Assembly (NCBI GenBank): GCA_903970475.1
Contig: CAJCIQ010000142.1
Coordinates: forward strand, 47,219 to 111,218
Source: Beijerinckiaceae bacterium
GTDB lineage: Bacteria > Bacteroidota > Bacteroidia > Chitinophagales > Chitinophagaceae
Length of the DNA stretch: 64,000 bases
Reading direction: 5' to 3'
Below, piece after piece: positions 41,863 through 52,210 of the stretch. The notes beneath the pieces were generated by a model. It did no database searches and was not told the DNA's origin. It saw only the letters and a program-made list of their open reading frames with translations. How positions within the stretch are numbered: the stretch's first letter is position 1; every line of letters starts with the position of its first letter. Position numbers and translations under genes: made by a program.

Positions 41863-43524
41863 ATGAACAATATCAGCGTGTATGCGGGTAAGTTACCCCC
41901 TCAAGAACTATTGACCAATATCCCCGAGTTAATTTCCGCCTACTATACGGGTATACCTGACCCCACGTTAGCGGCCCAGAAGGTTTCTTTCGGCACTTCC
42001 GGGCACCGGGGATCTTCTCTGGATCTATCTTTTACTGAACTCCATATACTGGCCATTACCCAAGCCATTTGCCGGTACCGGAAAACCCAAAAGATCACGG
42101 GCCCCCTATTCATGGGCATGGATACGCATGGCCTGTCCTGGCCTGCTCAGTGCACGGCCCTGGAAGTACTGGCAGCCAACGGAGTGGAAACCATCATCGC
42201 AGCAGGGAATGAATATACGCCTACCCCTGCGGTAAGCCTGGCCATCCTGAATTATAACAAGGGGCGCACCAAGGAGCTGGCCGATGGGATCATCATCACC
42301 CCTTCCCATAATCCCCCCAAAGACGGGGGATTCAAATACAATCCACCCAATGGAGGGCCGGCTGATACCAATGTGACGAGCTGGATACAAAATGAAGCCA
42401 ATACCATTCTTGCAGACCTGGCCGCCGGCAACAAACGCAAGATCAAACGCCTGAACCTGGACCAGGCGACCAAAGCGCCCACTACCCATACCTACGATTA
42501 CCTGGGTGCCTTCGTTCATGAGTTGGGTAACGTCGTCGACATGGACGCTATCCGTAACTCGGGCATATCCCTGGGCGTAGATCCCTTAGGGGGAGCCGGT
42601 GTACACTACTGGCCGAGGGTGGTCGAGCATTATCAGCTAAAGAACCTCCAGGTACTCAATACGACGGTTGACCCCACTTTCCGGTTTATGACCGTAGATC
42701 ACGACGGTCAGATCCGTATGGACCCGTCCAGTCCTTACGCCATGAAAGGGCTGCTGGACCGAAGCGGCAATTACCGGATTTGTTTTGCCTGCGATACCGA
42801 TCACGACCGCCATGGCATCATAGCCGGATCAGCAGGCCTGCTCAACCCCAACCGCTACCTCTGTGTGTGCATTTCCTACCTGTTTACCCACAGACCCCAC
42901 TGGGGAAAAAATGCCACAATAGGCAAAACCATAGTAAGCTCCAACCTGATCAACCGGGTAGCGGCTAAGATCGGAAGGGGCGTCAGCGAGGTCCCCGTGG
43001 GATTCAAATGGTTTGTGGATGGCCTTACGGATGGAAGCCTGGGATTTGTAGGAGAAGAAAGCGCTGGGGCCACCTTCCTCAGAAAGGATGGTACCGTTTG
43101 GACGACTGACAAAGATGGATTCGTCCCCGCCTTACTGTCGGCTGAGATCACGGCCATCACCGGAAAAGATCCTGGCCAAATCTACCAGGAACTGACCCAG
43201 GAACTGGGCAATCCCAGTTATACCCGTATTGACACCCCCGCCAACGCCGCCCAACGAAAAGCCCTGGGCGCACTAACCCCGGAAGGCATTACCCAGACCA
43301 CCCTTGCCGGAGAGAAGATCACCCAGATCCTTACCAAAGCCCCCGGAAACAAAGCGCCCATAGGCGGCTTAAAAGTCGAGACTGAAAATGGCTGGTTTGC
43401 CGCCCGCCCCTCCGGCACCGAGGATATCTATAAGATTTATGCAGAGAGCTTTAAGGGGGAAGAACATTTGGATGCCATACTAAAAGAAGCACAAGCCATC
43501 GTCGATAAGGCGATTGGAAAATAA
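41863..43524 (+). CDS. pgm: Phosphoglucomutase (alpha-D-glucose phosphate-specific)
   Basis: 553 residues. It interconverts glucose 1-phosphate and glucose 6-phosphate. The N-terminal VSFGTSGHRGSS, the phosphoserine loop IIITPSHNPPKDGGFKYN with Ser148, the metal loop CFACDTDHDRHGI, the sugar loop FVGEESAGATF and the phosphate loop AARPSGTEDIYKIYAES are all present, and the length fits. It opens a rightward cluster with alpha-glucan phosphorylase, acetate kinase and phosphoketolase, so its likely job is to feed glucose 1-phosphate released from glycogen into glycolysis and the phosphoketolase bypass. An intercistronic hairpin (GCGCC-GGCT-GGCGC, 43548-43561) follows. Confidence 0.96.
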   Translation: MNNISVYAGKLPPQELLTNIPELISAYYTGIPDPTLAAQKVSFGTSGHRGSSLDLSFTELHILAITQAICRYRKTQKITGPLFMGMDTHGLSWPAQCTALEVLAANGVETIIAAGNEYTPTPAVSLAILNYNKGRTKELADGIIITPSHNPPKDGGFKYNPPNGGPADTNVTSWIQNEANTILADLAAGNKRKIKRLNLDQATKAPTTHTYDYLGAFVHELGNVVDMDAIRNSGISLGVDPLGGAGVHYWPRVVEHYQLKNLQVLNTTVDPTFRFMTVDHDGQIRMDPSSPYAMKGLLDRSGNYRICFACDTDHDRHGIIAGSAGLLNPNRYLCVCISYLFTHRPHWGKNATIGKTIVSSNLINRVAAKIGRGVSEVPVGFKWFVDGLTDGSLGFVGEESAGATFLRKDGTVWTTDKDGFVPALLSAEITAITGKDPGQIYQELTQELGNPSYTRIDTPANAAQRKALGALTPEGITQTTLAGEKITQILTKAPGNKAPIGGLKVETENGWFAARPSGTEDIYKIYAESFKGEEHLDAILKEAQAIVDKAIGK

Positions 43525-43577
43525 AAAAGCCTAGCGGCCTGCAATGAGCGCCGGCTGGCGCCGGAAAAAAATAATCT

Positions 43578-46037
43578 ATGGAAAAGAGAGAAATCCCTGG
43601 GTATAACCTACTAAAAGACCTGGCCCTGGACATGCGCTGGTCCTGGAATCATGAAGCCGACAAGATTTGGGAAGCCCTGGACCAGGAACTATGGTCCCAA
43701 ACACATAATCCCTGGACCGTACTACAGACCATTTCATCGGAAGTGCTCCAAAACAAGTTCAACGACCAGGCCTTCAGGGCCATGGTGGAACACCTGCTCA
43801 ATGAGCGGAGCGAAGCCACTACCGCGCCTTCCTGGTTTTCTACAGCACATGGGGATGCAGCCTTAAAATGCGTGGCCTACTTCAGCATGGAGTTCATGCT
43901 CAGTGAAGCCCTTCCCATCTATGTAGGTGGCCTGGGCAATGTGGCAGGGGACCAGCTTAAATCAGCTGCCGACCTGGGCGTACCCGTGATAGGCATCAGC
44001 CTGTTGTACCAGCAAGGTTACTTCAGGCAAGTCATAGATGAAAATGGAGAACAACAAGCCTATTACCCTTATAACGATCCCGGTCAACTGCCCATTAAAC
44101 CCTTACGCACCACCAATGGTGATTGGCTGAGGCTGAAGGTACCCTTCCCCGGGGGCCATCTCTGGATCAGGACCTGGGAGGTACAGGTGGGCGGAGTAAA
44201 ACTTTATTTGCTCGATGCCAATGATGCCGCCAATCCCGCCCCATACAGGAGCATCACCGCCGAGATCTACGGGGGAGACATGAACATGCGCATCAAACAG
44301 GAAATGATCCTGGGCATAGGCGGTTGGCATTTGCTGGAAGCCCTGGGTATACATCCCGATATCTGCCACCTCAATGAAGGACATGCGGCTTTTGTGATTC
44401 TGGACCGGTGCAGGAGTTTTATGCAGGCCAACAAAGTGAGTTTCCAGGAAGCCCTGGCCGTCACCCGGGCAGGCAACCTGTTTACGACCCATACCGCTGT
44501 AGCAGCAGGATTTGACCATTTTGATGCAGGACAGATGAGTTATCACCTGGGCGCCTATGCCTGGGATAACCTACAGCTGCCCTTTAATGAACTGATGGCC
44601 CTGGGCCGTCAGAATCCCGATGACCCCAATGAACCCTTCAACATGGCCTACCTAGCCATAGCCGGCTCAGGAGCCGTAAACGGCGTGAGCAAGCTGCACG
44701 GCGCTGTCAGCCGTCATTTGTTTGCCACCCTGTTTAACCGTTGGCCTGTAACCGAAGTGCCCGTTGGGCATGTGACCAATGGGGTGCATACACCTAGTTG
44801 GGATTCTCCTGCCGCAGATCAGCTTTGGGAAGAAATAGTCGGTAAGGACCGCTGGAATTTTTCGACCGAAAACATGACCGAAGCGGTTAAGAAAGTTGAC
44901 GACACCCGGCTTTGGAAAATGCGGACCGAATCCAGGGCTGGCCTGGTGGATTACATCCGCTGTAAGACCAATGATCCTAAGCTGTTTGATCCCAACATAT
45001 TGACCCTGGGTTTCGCCCGACGCTTCGTAGCCTACAAAAGGGTGGATCTCCTCCTCCATGACCCCGCAAGGCTGGTACGGATACTAACCAATAGTCAGCA
45101 ACCCGTACAATTGATCCTGGCCGGAAAAGCACCTCCCTCCGATGGACAAGGCAGAGACCTGATCCGGCGCTGGAACCAGTTCATCCGCCAGTATAAAATG
45201 TACGCCCACGTCATCTTTATGGAGGACTACGACATGCTCCTGGCTGCCCATATGGTACAAGGAGTAGACGTTTGGATCAATACGCCCCGCAGGCCCTGGG
45301 AGGCCAGTGGTACCAGCGGCATGAAGGTCCTGGTCAACGGCGGGATCAACCTGAGTGAACTCGACGGATGGTGGGTGGAAGCCTATACCCCGGAAGTAGG
45401 CTGGGCCCTGGGAGACGGACAGGAACATGGAGACGATCCGAGGGTAGACGAACAGGAAGCCCAGGACTTATACCGCATTTTAGAACAGGAAGTCATTCCC
45501 CTTTTCTATAACCGCACGGATCAGCAAATCCCATCAGGATGGGTAGAGAAGATGCGCCAAAGCATGGCCACCCTTACACCCCAATACTCCGCCAACCGTA
45601 CCGTCCGCGAGTATACAGAAAACTTCTATATACCCGGCACCCAGCACTACCAGACCAGGGCAGCCGGTGGAGGTGAACTCGGGAAAAAAATCGTTCAGTG
45701 GGAGCAGGCCATCAATCAAGGTTTTCCCAGTCTTCGTTTTGGAGACGTGAAATGGTCCCAGGTGAATGATGAATACCATTTTGAAGTACCCGTATACCTC
45801 AATGGCCTAAATACCGCTTACGTAAAGGTCCAACTCTACGCCAATGGACTCCATGGAGCCCCCGACGTATTTGCAGACCTCCAACCTTCCGGACAGGGAG
45901 ACGCCAATTCAACCACTTTATTTACCGGGACAGTAAAAGCGGATAGACCCGCATCGGATTACACGGCCCGCCTCCTACCCTTCAATGATCAAATAAGCAT
46001 TCCCCTGGAGTATAAAAAGATATTATGGCAGCACTAA
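43578..46037 (+). CDS. glgP: Alpha-glucan (glycogen) phosphorylase, GT35
   Basis: 819 residues. It splits alpha-1,4-glucans with phosphate to give glucose 1-phosphate. It is of the short archaeal/Thermotoga-like type with an N-terminal DUF3417-like region (LKDLALDMRWSWNHEADKIWEALD). Catalytic signatures: VAYFSMEFMLSEALPIYVGGLG, ICHLNEGHAAFVILD, LGFARRFVAYKRVDLLL, and the pyridoxal-phosphate lysine Lys583 in PRRPWEASGTSGMKVLVNGGINLSELDGWW. Between pgm and ackA on the same strand with short gaps (53 and 11 bases). Its product is the substrate of the upstream phosphoglucomutase. Confidence 0.95.
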   Translation: MEKREIPGYNLLKDLALDMRWSWNHEADKIWEALDQELWSQTHNPWTVLQTISSEVLQNKFNDQAFRAMVEHLLNERSEATTAPSWFSTAHGDAALKCVAYFSMEFMLSEALPIYVGGLGNVAGDQLKSAADLGVPVIGISLLYQQGYFRQVIDENGEQQAYYPYNDPGQLPIKPLRTTNGDWLRLKVPFPGGHLWIRTWEVQVGGVKLYLLDANDAANPAPYRSITAEIYGGDMNMRIKQEMILGIGGWHLLEALGIHPDICHLNEGHAAFVILDRCRSFMQANKVSFQEALAVTRAGNLFTTHTAVAAGFDHFDAGQMSYHLGAYAWDNLQLPFNELMALGRQNPDDPNEPFNMAYLAIAGSGAVNGVSKLHGAVSRHLFATLFNRWPVTEVPVGHVTNGVHTPSWDSPAADQLWEEIVGKDRWNFSTENMTEAVKKVDDTRLWKMRTESRAGLVDYIRCKTNDPKLFDPNILTLGFARRFVAYKRVDLLLHDPARLVRILTNSQQPVQLILAGKAPPSDGQGRDLIRRWNQFIRQYKMYAHVIFMEDYDMLLAAHMVQGVDVWINTPRRPWEASGTSGMKVLVNGGINLSELDGWWVEAYTPEVGWALGDGQEHGDDPRVDEQEAQDLYRILEQEVIPLFYNRTDQQIPSGWVEKMRQSMATLTPQYSANRTVREYTENFYIPGTQHYQTRAAGGGELGKKIVQWEQAINQGFPSLRFGDVKWSQVNDEYHFEVPVYLNGLNTAYVKVQLYANGLHGAPDVFADLQPSGQGDANSTTLFTGTVKADRPASDYTARLLPFNDQISIPLEYKKILWQH

Positions 46038-46048
46038 TATCGTAGCCT

Positions 46049-47335
46049 ATGATATTGACCATAAACGGAGGTTCATCCAGTATTAAGTTCTCGGTGTATG
46101 AGGACCAGGGAGATGGTGCGTCCAACGCTGAGTCTGCCGGACCCGGTGCTGGGTCCGCAGCTCGGTCCACCGGGCCGGCTGTTGGGTCCGCCGCTCGGTC
46201 TGCGGGGCCGGGTGTCCCCCTGGTCAAGGGTAAAATTGAACGCATTGGCCTCCCCGGTACGCACTTCGAGGCGCAATGGAAAACTACCCCCTATGAATCA
46301 GATCCAAAGCACCATCACCACCTCCACTCCGTTGCTAAGTTGGACGACCACGCAGATGTGAAAGAAGCCGCCAGGTCCTTACTCGCCTGGATAGATTCCG
46401 AGATTGGCTTTGATCAGATTGAGGGCATTGGGCACCGGATCGTGCACGGCCTGGAACTCCAGCATGCGGTCCGGATAGATCCTGAAGTCCTGCTCAAACT
46501 AAAATCGATACGCTCGGTTGATCCGGACCACCTGCCCGGTGAAATCCAGCTCATAGAGATCTTTCAGCACCAACAACCGCATATACCGCAGGTAGCCTGC
46601 TTTGACACGGCCTTTCATGCTACCCTTCCCCAACAAGCCTACCAATTGCCTATCCCTCGCAAGTTCGAAGCCATGGGCATCAGGCGTTATGGGTTTCATG
46701 GACTTTCCTATGCATACCTTGCCCAAGCCCTGTCACAGATCGCTCCGTCTGTGGCGCAGGGCCGCGTCATCATGGCACATCTGGGCAATGGAGCCTCCAT
46801 GACGGCCTTGCATAAAGGTCAAAGTGTAGACACTTCCATGGGTTTTAGTCCAGTTGGCGGATTTATGATGGGCACCCGTACAGGAGATCTCGATCCTGGA
46901 TTGGTGCGCTACCTCATGCACAAAGAAAGCCTCAGTCCCACCAGATTCAACGACATGGTTAACCACGAGTCAGGCCTGCTGGGCGTATCGGAAACCAGCT
47001 CCGATGTACGGGATTTGCTCTCAAAGGAAAGTGCTGACCCGCGCGCTGCCGAAGCATTGACCTTGTTTTGTTATCAGGTGAAAAAGTGGATCGGTTCCTT
47101 TGCTGCGGCCTTGGGTGGTATTGACGCGCTCGTGTTTAGCGGAGGGATAGGAGAAAACGCTCCCCTCATCCGCGAGCGTGTCTGTCAAGATCTGTCTTTT
47201 TTAGGCATAACATTGGATACCGTACCCAATGGGAAAAACCAGTTGCTGATTTCCAGCGGCCCCATACCCGTTTACGTTATCCCCACCAATGAAGAAATCA
47301 TGATAGCCCGGATCACGGCTCAACTTTTAAAATAG
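46049..47335 (+). CDS. ackA: Acetate kinase with a repeat insertion near the N-terminus
   Basis: 428 residues; it makes ATP and acetate from acetyl phosphate. Signatures: [109 protein letters not shown]. Family members have about 400 residues. The extra length is a Gly/Ala/Ser/Pro-rich insertion (about residues 25-57) between the first strand and [12 protein letters not shown], made of a tandem 11-residue repeat GPxxGSAARSx. Despite this the catalytic residues are intact. It stands 11 bases behind glgP and 7 bases before the phosphoketolase gene, whose product it uses. Confidence 0.93.
   Translation: MILTINGGSSSIKFSVYEDQGDGASNAESAGPGAGSAARSTGPAVGSAARSAGPGVPLVKGKIERIGLPGTHFEAQWKTTPYESDPKHHHHLHSVAKLDDHADVKEAARSLLAWIDSEIGFDQIEGIGHRIVHGLELQHAVRIDPEVLLKLKSIRSVDPDHLPGEIQLIEIFQHQQPHIPQVACFDTAFHATLPQQAYQLPIPRKFEAMGIRRYGFHGLSYAYLAQALSQIAPSVAQGRVIMAHLGNGASMTALHKGQSVDTSMGFSPVGGFMMGTRTGDLDPGLVRYLMHKESLSPTRFNDMVNHESGLLGVSETSSDVRDLLSKESADPRAAEALTLFCYQVKKWIGSFAAALGGIDALVFSGGIGENAPLIRERVCQDLSFLGITLDTVPNGKNQLLISSGPIPVYVIPTNEEIMIARITAQLLK
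46139..46219 (+). repeat. Tandem 33-bp GC-rich repeat inside the acetate kinase gene
   Basis: Two full units (46139-46171 and 46172-46204) and the start of a third, coding for [22 protein letters not shown] and GPGV. The tract is much richer in G and C than the rest of the gene and keeps the frame. Confidence 0.8.
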
Positions 47336-47342
47336 CTTAACC

Positions 47343-49709
47343 ATGGCAAACAGCACCCCGGTTTCCAGTGAAACGTTGAAAAAAATGGACGCTTATTGGA
47401 GAGCGGCCAACTACCTGTCTGTTGGACAAATTTACCTTTACGACAACCCTTTGTTAAAAGAACCCTTAAAGCCGGAGCATATCAAACCCATGTTGCTCGG
47501 CCATTGGGGCACGACGCCGGGGCAAAACTTTATTTATGTCCACCTCAACCGCATCATCAAGCAGTACGACCTGAATATGATCTATATCTCGGGGCCAGGC
47601 CATGGAGGCCCCGCCATTGTAGGCAACGTTTATCTGGAAGGCACTTACTCGGAGGTATATCCCCGCATAAGCCAGGATGAAGAGGGGCTCAAGCGACTGT
47701 TTACCCAATTCTCCTTTCCCGGAGGAATTCCTTCCCACGTGTCTCCGGAATGCCCCGGATCTATCCATGAAGGAGGAGAGCTGGGCTATTCCCTGTCCCA
47801 CGCTACAGGAGCCGTATTGGATAATCCCGACCTGATTACCGCCTGCGTCATCGGGGACGGAGAAGCCGAAACAGGCCCCCTGGCTACAGGCTGGCATTCC
47901 AATAAATTCCTCAACCCCACGACCGACGGCACCGTACTCCCTATCCTGCACCTCAATGGCTTCAAAATATCCAATCCAACGATACTGGACCGGATCAGTC
48001 CCGAAGAACTGGGCATGTTGCTTAAAGGATATGGTTGGACCCCTTACTTTGTAGAAGGAGATGATCCCATGACCATGCATAGGACCATGGCCGATACCCT
48101 GGATCAGGTCGTAGCCCAGCTTAAATCCATCCACGAACAAAGCAAGGCAAACGGCAATACCCAACGACCCTTATGGCCCATGATCGTGTTGCGCACCCCT
48201 AAAGGCTGGACAGGCCCCAAAACAGTGGATGGCCTGCAAATAGAAGGCTCCTTCCGATCCCACCAGGTACCCATTACCGATCCCAGGGAAAATCCCGAAC
48301 ACTTAGCCCAACTGGAAAGCTGGATGCGCTCCTACAAGCCCGGGGAATTGTTTGACGATACAGGGGCCTTGCTGCCGGAACTTGCTGCACTGGCCCCCGA
48401 GGGATTTCGGCGCATGGGATCCAATCCACATGCCAACGGAGGGCTGTTGCTCAAGGACCTGCACATGCCCAACTTCCAGGATTATGCCGTTCCCGTCCAT
48501 ACGCCGGGTAATTCGCTGGCTTCCGCCACCACGGTACTGGGTGGTTTCCTGCGGGACATTATACGACTCAATGAGGACGAAAAGAACTTCCGCTTATTTG
48601 GTCCGGATGAAACCCTGTCCAATAAACTGGAGAAAGTATTCGAAGTGACTAACCGCCAGTGGATGGCTTCTACTACCAGTGCAGATCAGTTCCTGGCCCC
48701 CACGGGGAGGGTCATGGAAGTCTTAAGTGAACACCAGTGTGAAGGATGGTTGGAGGGCTACCTGCTCACGGGCAGGCATGGACTGCTCAACAGCTACGAG
48801 GCCTTTATCCATATCGTGGACTCCATGTTCAACCAGCACGCCAAATGGTTGAAAGTTACCCTGGGCCTGCCCTGGAGAAGAAAGATCGCCTCTCTAAATT
48901 ACCTCCTGTCCTCCCACGTATGGAGACAGGACCACAACGGGTTCACCCACCAGGATCCCGGATTCATTGACCTTGTAGTCAACAAAAAAGCAGAAATCGT
49001 ACGTGTATACCTGCCACCCGACGCCAACACCTTACTATCCGTGATGGACCATTGCCTGCGCAGCCGGCACTATGTCAACGTAGTGGTGGCGGGTAAACAC
49101 CCCGCCCCCCAATGGCTGGATATGGATGCGGCAGTACTGCATTGCTCCAAAGGTATAGGCATATGGACCTGGGCAAGCAACGACGCTGACGCAGAACCAG
49201 ACCTGGTGATGGGCTGCGCGGGAGACGTGCCTACGCTGGAAATCCTGGCTGCCGTATCCATACTCCGCAAGCATGTGCCCAATTTGAAGATCAGGGTCGT
49301 CAACGTCGTAGACATCATGAAGCTACAGCCCCATACCGAACATCCCCATGGGCTGACCGATGACGATTTTGATTCCCTGTTTACCAAGTCCAAACCCATC
49401 ATTTTCGCCTATCATGGGTATCCCTGGCTGGTCCACAGGCTCACCTATAAAAGGACCAACCATGCCAATATCCATGTCCGGGGGTACAAAGAAGAAGGCA
49501 CCATCACAACCCCCTTCGACATGGCCGTACTCAATGACCTGGACCGGTTTCACCTGGTCATGGATTCCCTGGACCGGTTGCCCCAATTAGGGGATTCCAG
49601 GTCCTACCTCAAACAGGACATGATGGACAAACTGATCGAACACAAAAATTACATACGCCGATATGGGCAGGACTTGCCCGAGGTCAGGAATTGGATGTGG
49701 GAGGCTTAG
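47343..49709 (+). CDS. xfp: Xylulose-5-phosphate/fructose-6-phosphate phosphoketolase
   Basis: 788 residues. It splits xylulose 5-phosphate or fructose 6-phosphate with phosphate into acetyl phosphate and a triose or erythrose phosphate, using thiamine diphosphate. Signatures: [114 protein letters not shown] and [42 protein letters not shown] segments near the C-terminus. It is the last gene of the cluster with pgm, glgP and ackA. Its 3' end overlaps the convergent lyase gene by 26 bases. Confidence 0.96.
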   Translation: MANSTPVSSETLKKMDAYWRAANYLSVGQIYLYDNPLLKEPLKPEHIKPMLLGHWGTTPGQNFIYVHLNRIIKQYDLNMIYISGPGHGGPAIVGNVYLEGTYSEVYPRISQDEEGLKRLFTQFSFPGGIPSHVSPECPGSIHEGGELGYSLSHATGAVLDNPDLITACVIGDGEAETGPLATGWHSNKFLNPTTDGTVLPILHLNGFKISNPTILDRISPEELGMLLKGYGWTPYFVEGDDPMTMHRTMADTLDQVVAQLKSIHEQSKANGNTQRPLWPMIVLRTPKGWTGPKTVDGLQIEGSFRSHQVPITDPRENPEHLAQLESWMRSYKPGELFDDTGALLPELAALAPEGFRRMGSNPHANGGLLLKDLHMPNFQDYAVPVHTPGNSLASATTVLGGFLRDIIRLNEDEKNFRLFGPDETLSNKLEKVFEVTNRQWMASTTSADQFLAPTGRVMEVLSEHQCEGWLEGYLLTGRHGLLNSYEAFIHIVDSMFNQHAKWLKVTLGLPWRRKIASLNYLLSSHVWRQDHNGFTHQDPGFIDLVVNKKAEIVRVYLPPDANTLLSVMDHCLRSRHYVNVVVAGKHPAPQWLDMDAAVLHCSKGIGIWTWASNDADAEPDLVMGCAGDVPTLEILAAVSILRKHVPNLKIRVVNVVDIMKLQPHTEHPHGLTDDDFDSLFTKSKPIIFAYHGYPWLVHRLTYKRTNHANIHVRGYKEEGTITTPFDMAVLNDLDRFHLVMDSLDRLPQLGDSRSYLKQDMMDKLIEHKNYIRRYGQDLPEVRNWMWEA

Positions 49710-50532
49710 GCCTGAGCAGGTCGTTTATCATTGCATAGGTCATGGTTCCGGCGGCAAAACTAAATACCCCCCTATCCTTGATTTCCCCTGCTGCCTTTAA
49801 GAAGGCCCCATAGGCTACCCTGGGAAATAAGGACCCCAAACTGATGCGTTTGATCCCATGGGCGCCCAGTTCCTCTATGCTATATCCGGACAAGCCCGCA
49901 CTCATCAGGACGTTGACGGGTTTGGGAGACACCGCTTTGACGATGGCGTCCACTTCTTCCAGGGTTTGAAGACCAGGCGCAAACAACACGTCGGCTCCGG
50001 CCTCTGCATAGGCGACAAGACGCCGGATGGTATCGTCCAGGTCCTTGATGCCATGGATCAGGTTTTCCGACCTGGCGGTGAGCAGGAAATGGAAGTTCAG
50101 GCTTTTAGCCGCTTTGACCGATGCTTTTATGCGGGATACCGAAAGATCAAAAGGATAAATGGGACCGGCTGGATTTCCCGTAGCGTCTTCAATGGAGCCA
50201 CCGACCAATCCAGCGGCAGCCGCCAGTCGTATGGTTTCCGCACACGCATCGGGGGATTCCCCGTATCCATTTTCCAGGTCCGCCGCTATAGGTAAGTGGG
50301 TGGCGCCTACCATTTCAGCTGCGTTACGCAAGGTTTCTTCCCTGGTCACCTCCCCTTCCGCATCCACCTTTCCCAAAGAAAAAGCAAGTCCTCCGCTGGT
50401 CGTAGCCAAGGCCTCAAATCCCATATTGGTCAGCATTTTTGCAGACCCGGCATCCCAGGGATTGGGAATCACAAATACCCCTGCTCTCTGATGTAAATCG
50501 CGGAAAAGTTCCGCTTTTGATGTTTGTGTCAT
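49684..50532 (-). CDS. Isocitrate lyase/PEP mutase family protein
   Basis: 282 residues from the ATG at 50532. TIM-barrel family with [35 protein letters not shown], the metal site [11 protein letters not shown] and [22 protein letters not shown] and [18 protein letters not shown]. The group includes phosphonopyruvate hydrolase, carboxyphosphonoenolpyruvate phosphonomutase-like enzymes and 2-methylisocitrate lyase. The KKCGH loop of true isocitrate lyases is not there, so a C-C or C-P lyase for a small oxo-acid is likely. Divergent from a dehydrogenase gene; tail to tail with xfp, overlapping by 26 bases. Confidence 0.85.
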   Translation of the reverse strand: MTQTSKAELFRDLHQRAGVFVIPNPWDAGSAKMLTNMGFEALATTSGGLAFSLGKVDAEGEVTREETLRNAAEMVGATHLPIAADLENGYGESPDACAETIRLAAAAGLVGGSIEDATGNPAGPIYPFDLSVSRIKASVKAAKSLNFHFLLTARSENLIHGIKDLDDTIRRLVAYAEAGADVLFAPGLQTLEEVDAIVKAVSPKPVNVLMSAGLSGYSIEELGAHGIKRISLGSLFPRVAYGAFLKAAGEIKDRGVFSFAAGTMTYAMINDLLRPKPPTSNS

Positions 50533-50592
50533 TGTACCTAAAAATAGCACCCCCTTTCGAATTGCCTATCTTTATGCTTAAAAATATCTAGT

Positions 50593-51444
50593 ATGAAGGC
50601 GTTCTTAGGTATGGGTCTCCTGGGCTCGGGTTTTACCAGGGCTATGCTCCAAAAAGGAGAACAGGTACAAGTATGGAATAGAACCGAATCTAAAGCCACC
50701 GCACTCCAGCAGTACGGAGCAAAAGCGTTTTCCACCCCGGCTGAAGCCGTCAAAGGCGCCGGCATCGTACATATTTGTGTCAAAGACGATGAAACCGTAG
50801 ATGCCGTACTGGCTGCTGCCGAGCCTGGCCTTAGTCTCGGAACCATCATCATAGACCATACCACGACCTCCCTCCAAGGGGCCGTCGACCGGACCAGGAA
50901 CTGGACGGCAAAAGGTTTTCCTTACCAACATGCCCCCGTATTCATGGGTCCCTCCAACGCCCTGGATTCGACAGGTTATATGCTGGTATCAGGAGATCAG
51001 GCACTTATTCAACAATTGGACTCCGAACTTTCTAAGATGACGGGCAAAGTCTTGAACTTCGGCGACGAAGCTGGAAGGGCAGCAGGCATGAAACTCTTAG
51101 GCAACGCTTTCCTGATCTGCTTCACGGTAGGGATTTCCGATACCCTGGCCCTGGCCAAATCCCTTCAGATACCCACCGAGGACCTGACAAAACTCTTCAC
51201 AGAATGGAACCCCGGTAGCGCTACCGCCGGGCGCCTGTCCCGTATGCTCAAAGGAGACTACGACAACCCTTCCTGGGAATTGAACATGGCCCGCAAAGAC
51301 ACCCGCTTGTTTATAGAAGCTTCCCACATCGCTGGGGTTGAATTGACCCTCATCCCAGCCATTGCCAAAGAAATGGATAAATGGATTTCTCAAGGCAATG
51401 GGAATAAAGATTGGTTTGTGATTTCAAAGAATGCGTTGGACTAG
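50593..51444 (+). CDS. Beta-hydroxyacid dehydrogenase-like NAD(P)-binding protein
   Basis: 283 residues of the 3-hydroxyisobutyrate/6-phosphogluconate dehydrogenase family. The Rossmann motif is KAFLGMGLLGSGFTRAML, followed by VWNRTESKATAL, VHICVKDDETVDAVL and DHTTTSLQGAVDRTRNW. The catalytic lysine lies in RAAGMKLLGNAFLICF, and the C-terminal all-helix domain ends NKDWFVISK. The substrate-binding motif DAPVSGG of the family is replaced by HAPVFMGPSNA, so the substrate is uncertain; imine reductases have similar variation. Single gene, divergent from the PEP-mutase-like gene. Confidence 0.85.
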   Translation: MKAFLGMGLLGSGFTRAMLQKGEQVQVWNRTESKATALQQYGAKAFSTPAEAVKGAGIVHICVKDDETVDAVLAAAEPGLSLGTIIIDHTTTSLQGAVDRTRNWTAKGFPYQHAPVFMGPSNALDSTGYMLVSGDQALIQQLDSELSKMTGKVLNFGDEAGRAAGMKLLGNAFLICFTVGISDTLALAKSLQIPTEDLTKLFTEWNPGSATAGRLSRMLKGDYDNPSWELNMARKDTRLFIEASHIAGVELTLIPAIAKEMDKWISQGNGNKDWFVISKNALD

Positions 51445-51467
51445 CAGGTCCGACCCGTTTTGGGGAC

Positions 51468-52115
51468 TCACGCCGGTGGCGGGTCCGGGGTCCACTGCTC
51501 GACCCGGATCTCCACTTGGGGGAGGCTCGTAGCCAGATGACAAGCGTATTCAGGGTCTATGGCTAACGGGTAGGTATACCAACTATCTGTGCCCGTACTC
51601 ACCCTACCCTCCTGGATGCGTAAGGCCGCTAAGGGGAAGGAGACACCCCTGCCATCAGCTTTGGTTACGCTTTCTTTCAAGGTCCAGTAAGAGAAGAATT
51701 TATGGGTAGGATCGGGCGCGCTCCGGATTTCGGACCATTGCAGGGAGGTCATGGTAGGGCCGTAGTCTTCCAGTAGAATGTCCTGTACTTGTTCTACGTC
51801 TATGCCCAACCGTACGCCCCTGCCTATGGCGCAAACAATCAGGTCTCCGGAATGACTGAGGTTAAAGTCCAGGTCTCCTTCTATAAAGGGGCGACCAAAA
51901 GGCGTGTAACAAAGGTGATTCAAGTCTGCTTTTGACCCAGGGGCTTCCAGGGCGGAGGCCAGCATCAATTTACCGAACAAATGCAAAGCCCTATCCCTCC
52001 AAAATCGATAAAACAGGATCTTTGGCTGCAAAGACGCTGGCAGTTGGGCCATATAGCCACTCAGGTCCGGAAGGTCTGACGCTGACGGGATGCTATAGTG
52101 GAGGACGCGGATCAT
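51468..52115 (-). CDS. 4'-Phosphopantetheinyl transferase (Sfp type)
   Basis: 215 residues. It moves phosphopantetheine from coenzyme A to a carrier protein. Signatures: FGRPFIEGDLDFNLSHSGDLIVCAIG, RLGIDVEQV with the metal-binding Asp and Glu, and FFSYWTLKESVTKADGRGVSFPL. The length is typical for the Sfp/Gsp group, which usually serves non-ribosomal peptide or polyketide synthases or fatty-acid carriers; no such synthase is in the window. Divergent from the Ada-like gene. Confidence 0.92.
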   Translation of the reverse strand: MIRVLHYSIPSASDLPDLSGYMAQLPASLQPKILFYRFWRDRALHLFGKLMLASALEAPGSKADLNHLCYTPFGRPFIEGDLDFNLSHSGDLIVCAIGRGVRLGIDVEQVQDILLEDYGPTMTSLQWSEIRSAPDPTHKFFSYWTLKESVTKADGRGVSFPLAALRIQEGRVSTGTDSWYTYPLAIDPEYACHLATSLPQVEIRVEQWTPDPPPA

Positions 52116-52160
52116 AAAGGGTTAAAATACGACAGTGTTTCCATTCGCGCAAGAATCGGG

Positions 52161-52190
52161 TTTCCTGGCCTAAGGGGTATCCTAATTTTG
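52161..52190 (+). promoter_or_regulatory. Promoter of the Ada-like gene
   Basis: TTTC (52161-52164), 18 bases, then TAATTTTG (52183-52190), a perfect -7 element. The ATG follows at 52211. Confidence 0.5.
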
Positions 52191-52210
52191 TGTAGGAAAA
52201 ACAAGTATGT

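Noticed and set aside
43548..43561. Hairpin between pgm and glgP considered as a terminator
   Set aside because: The stem is only 5 bp and followed by A, not T, on the coding strand; at best a processing or stabilising stem.
47466..48164. Long reading frame (232 codons) antisense to the phosphoketolase gene
   Set aside because: It lies wholly within a certain, conserved gene on the other strand, and the protein has no recognisable pattern; GC-rich codon use creates such shadows.
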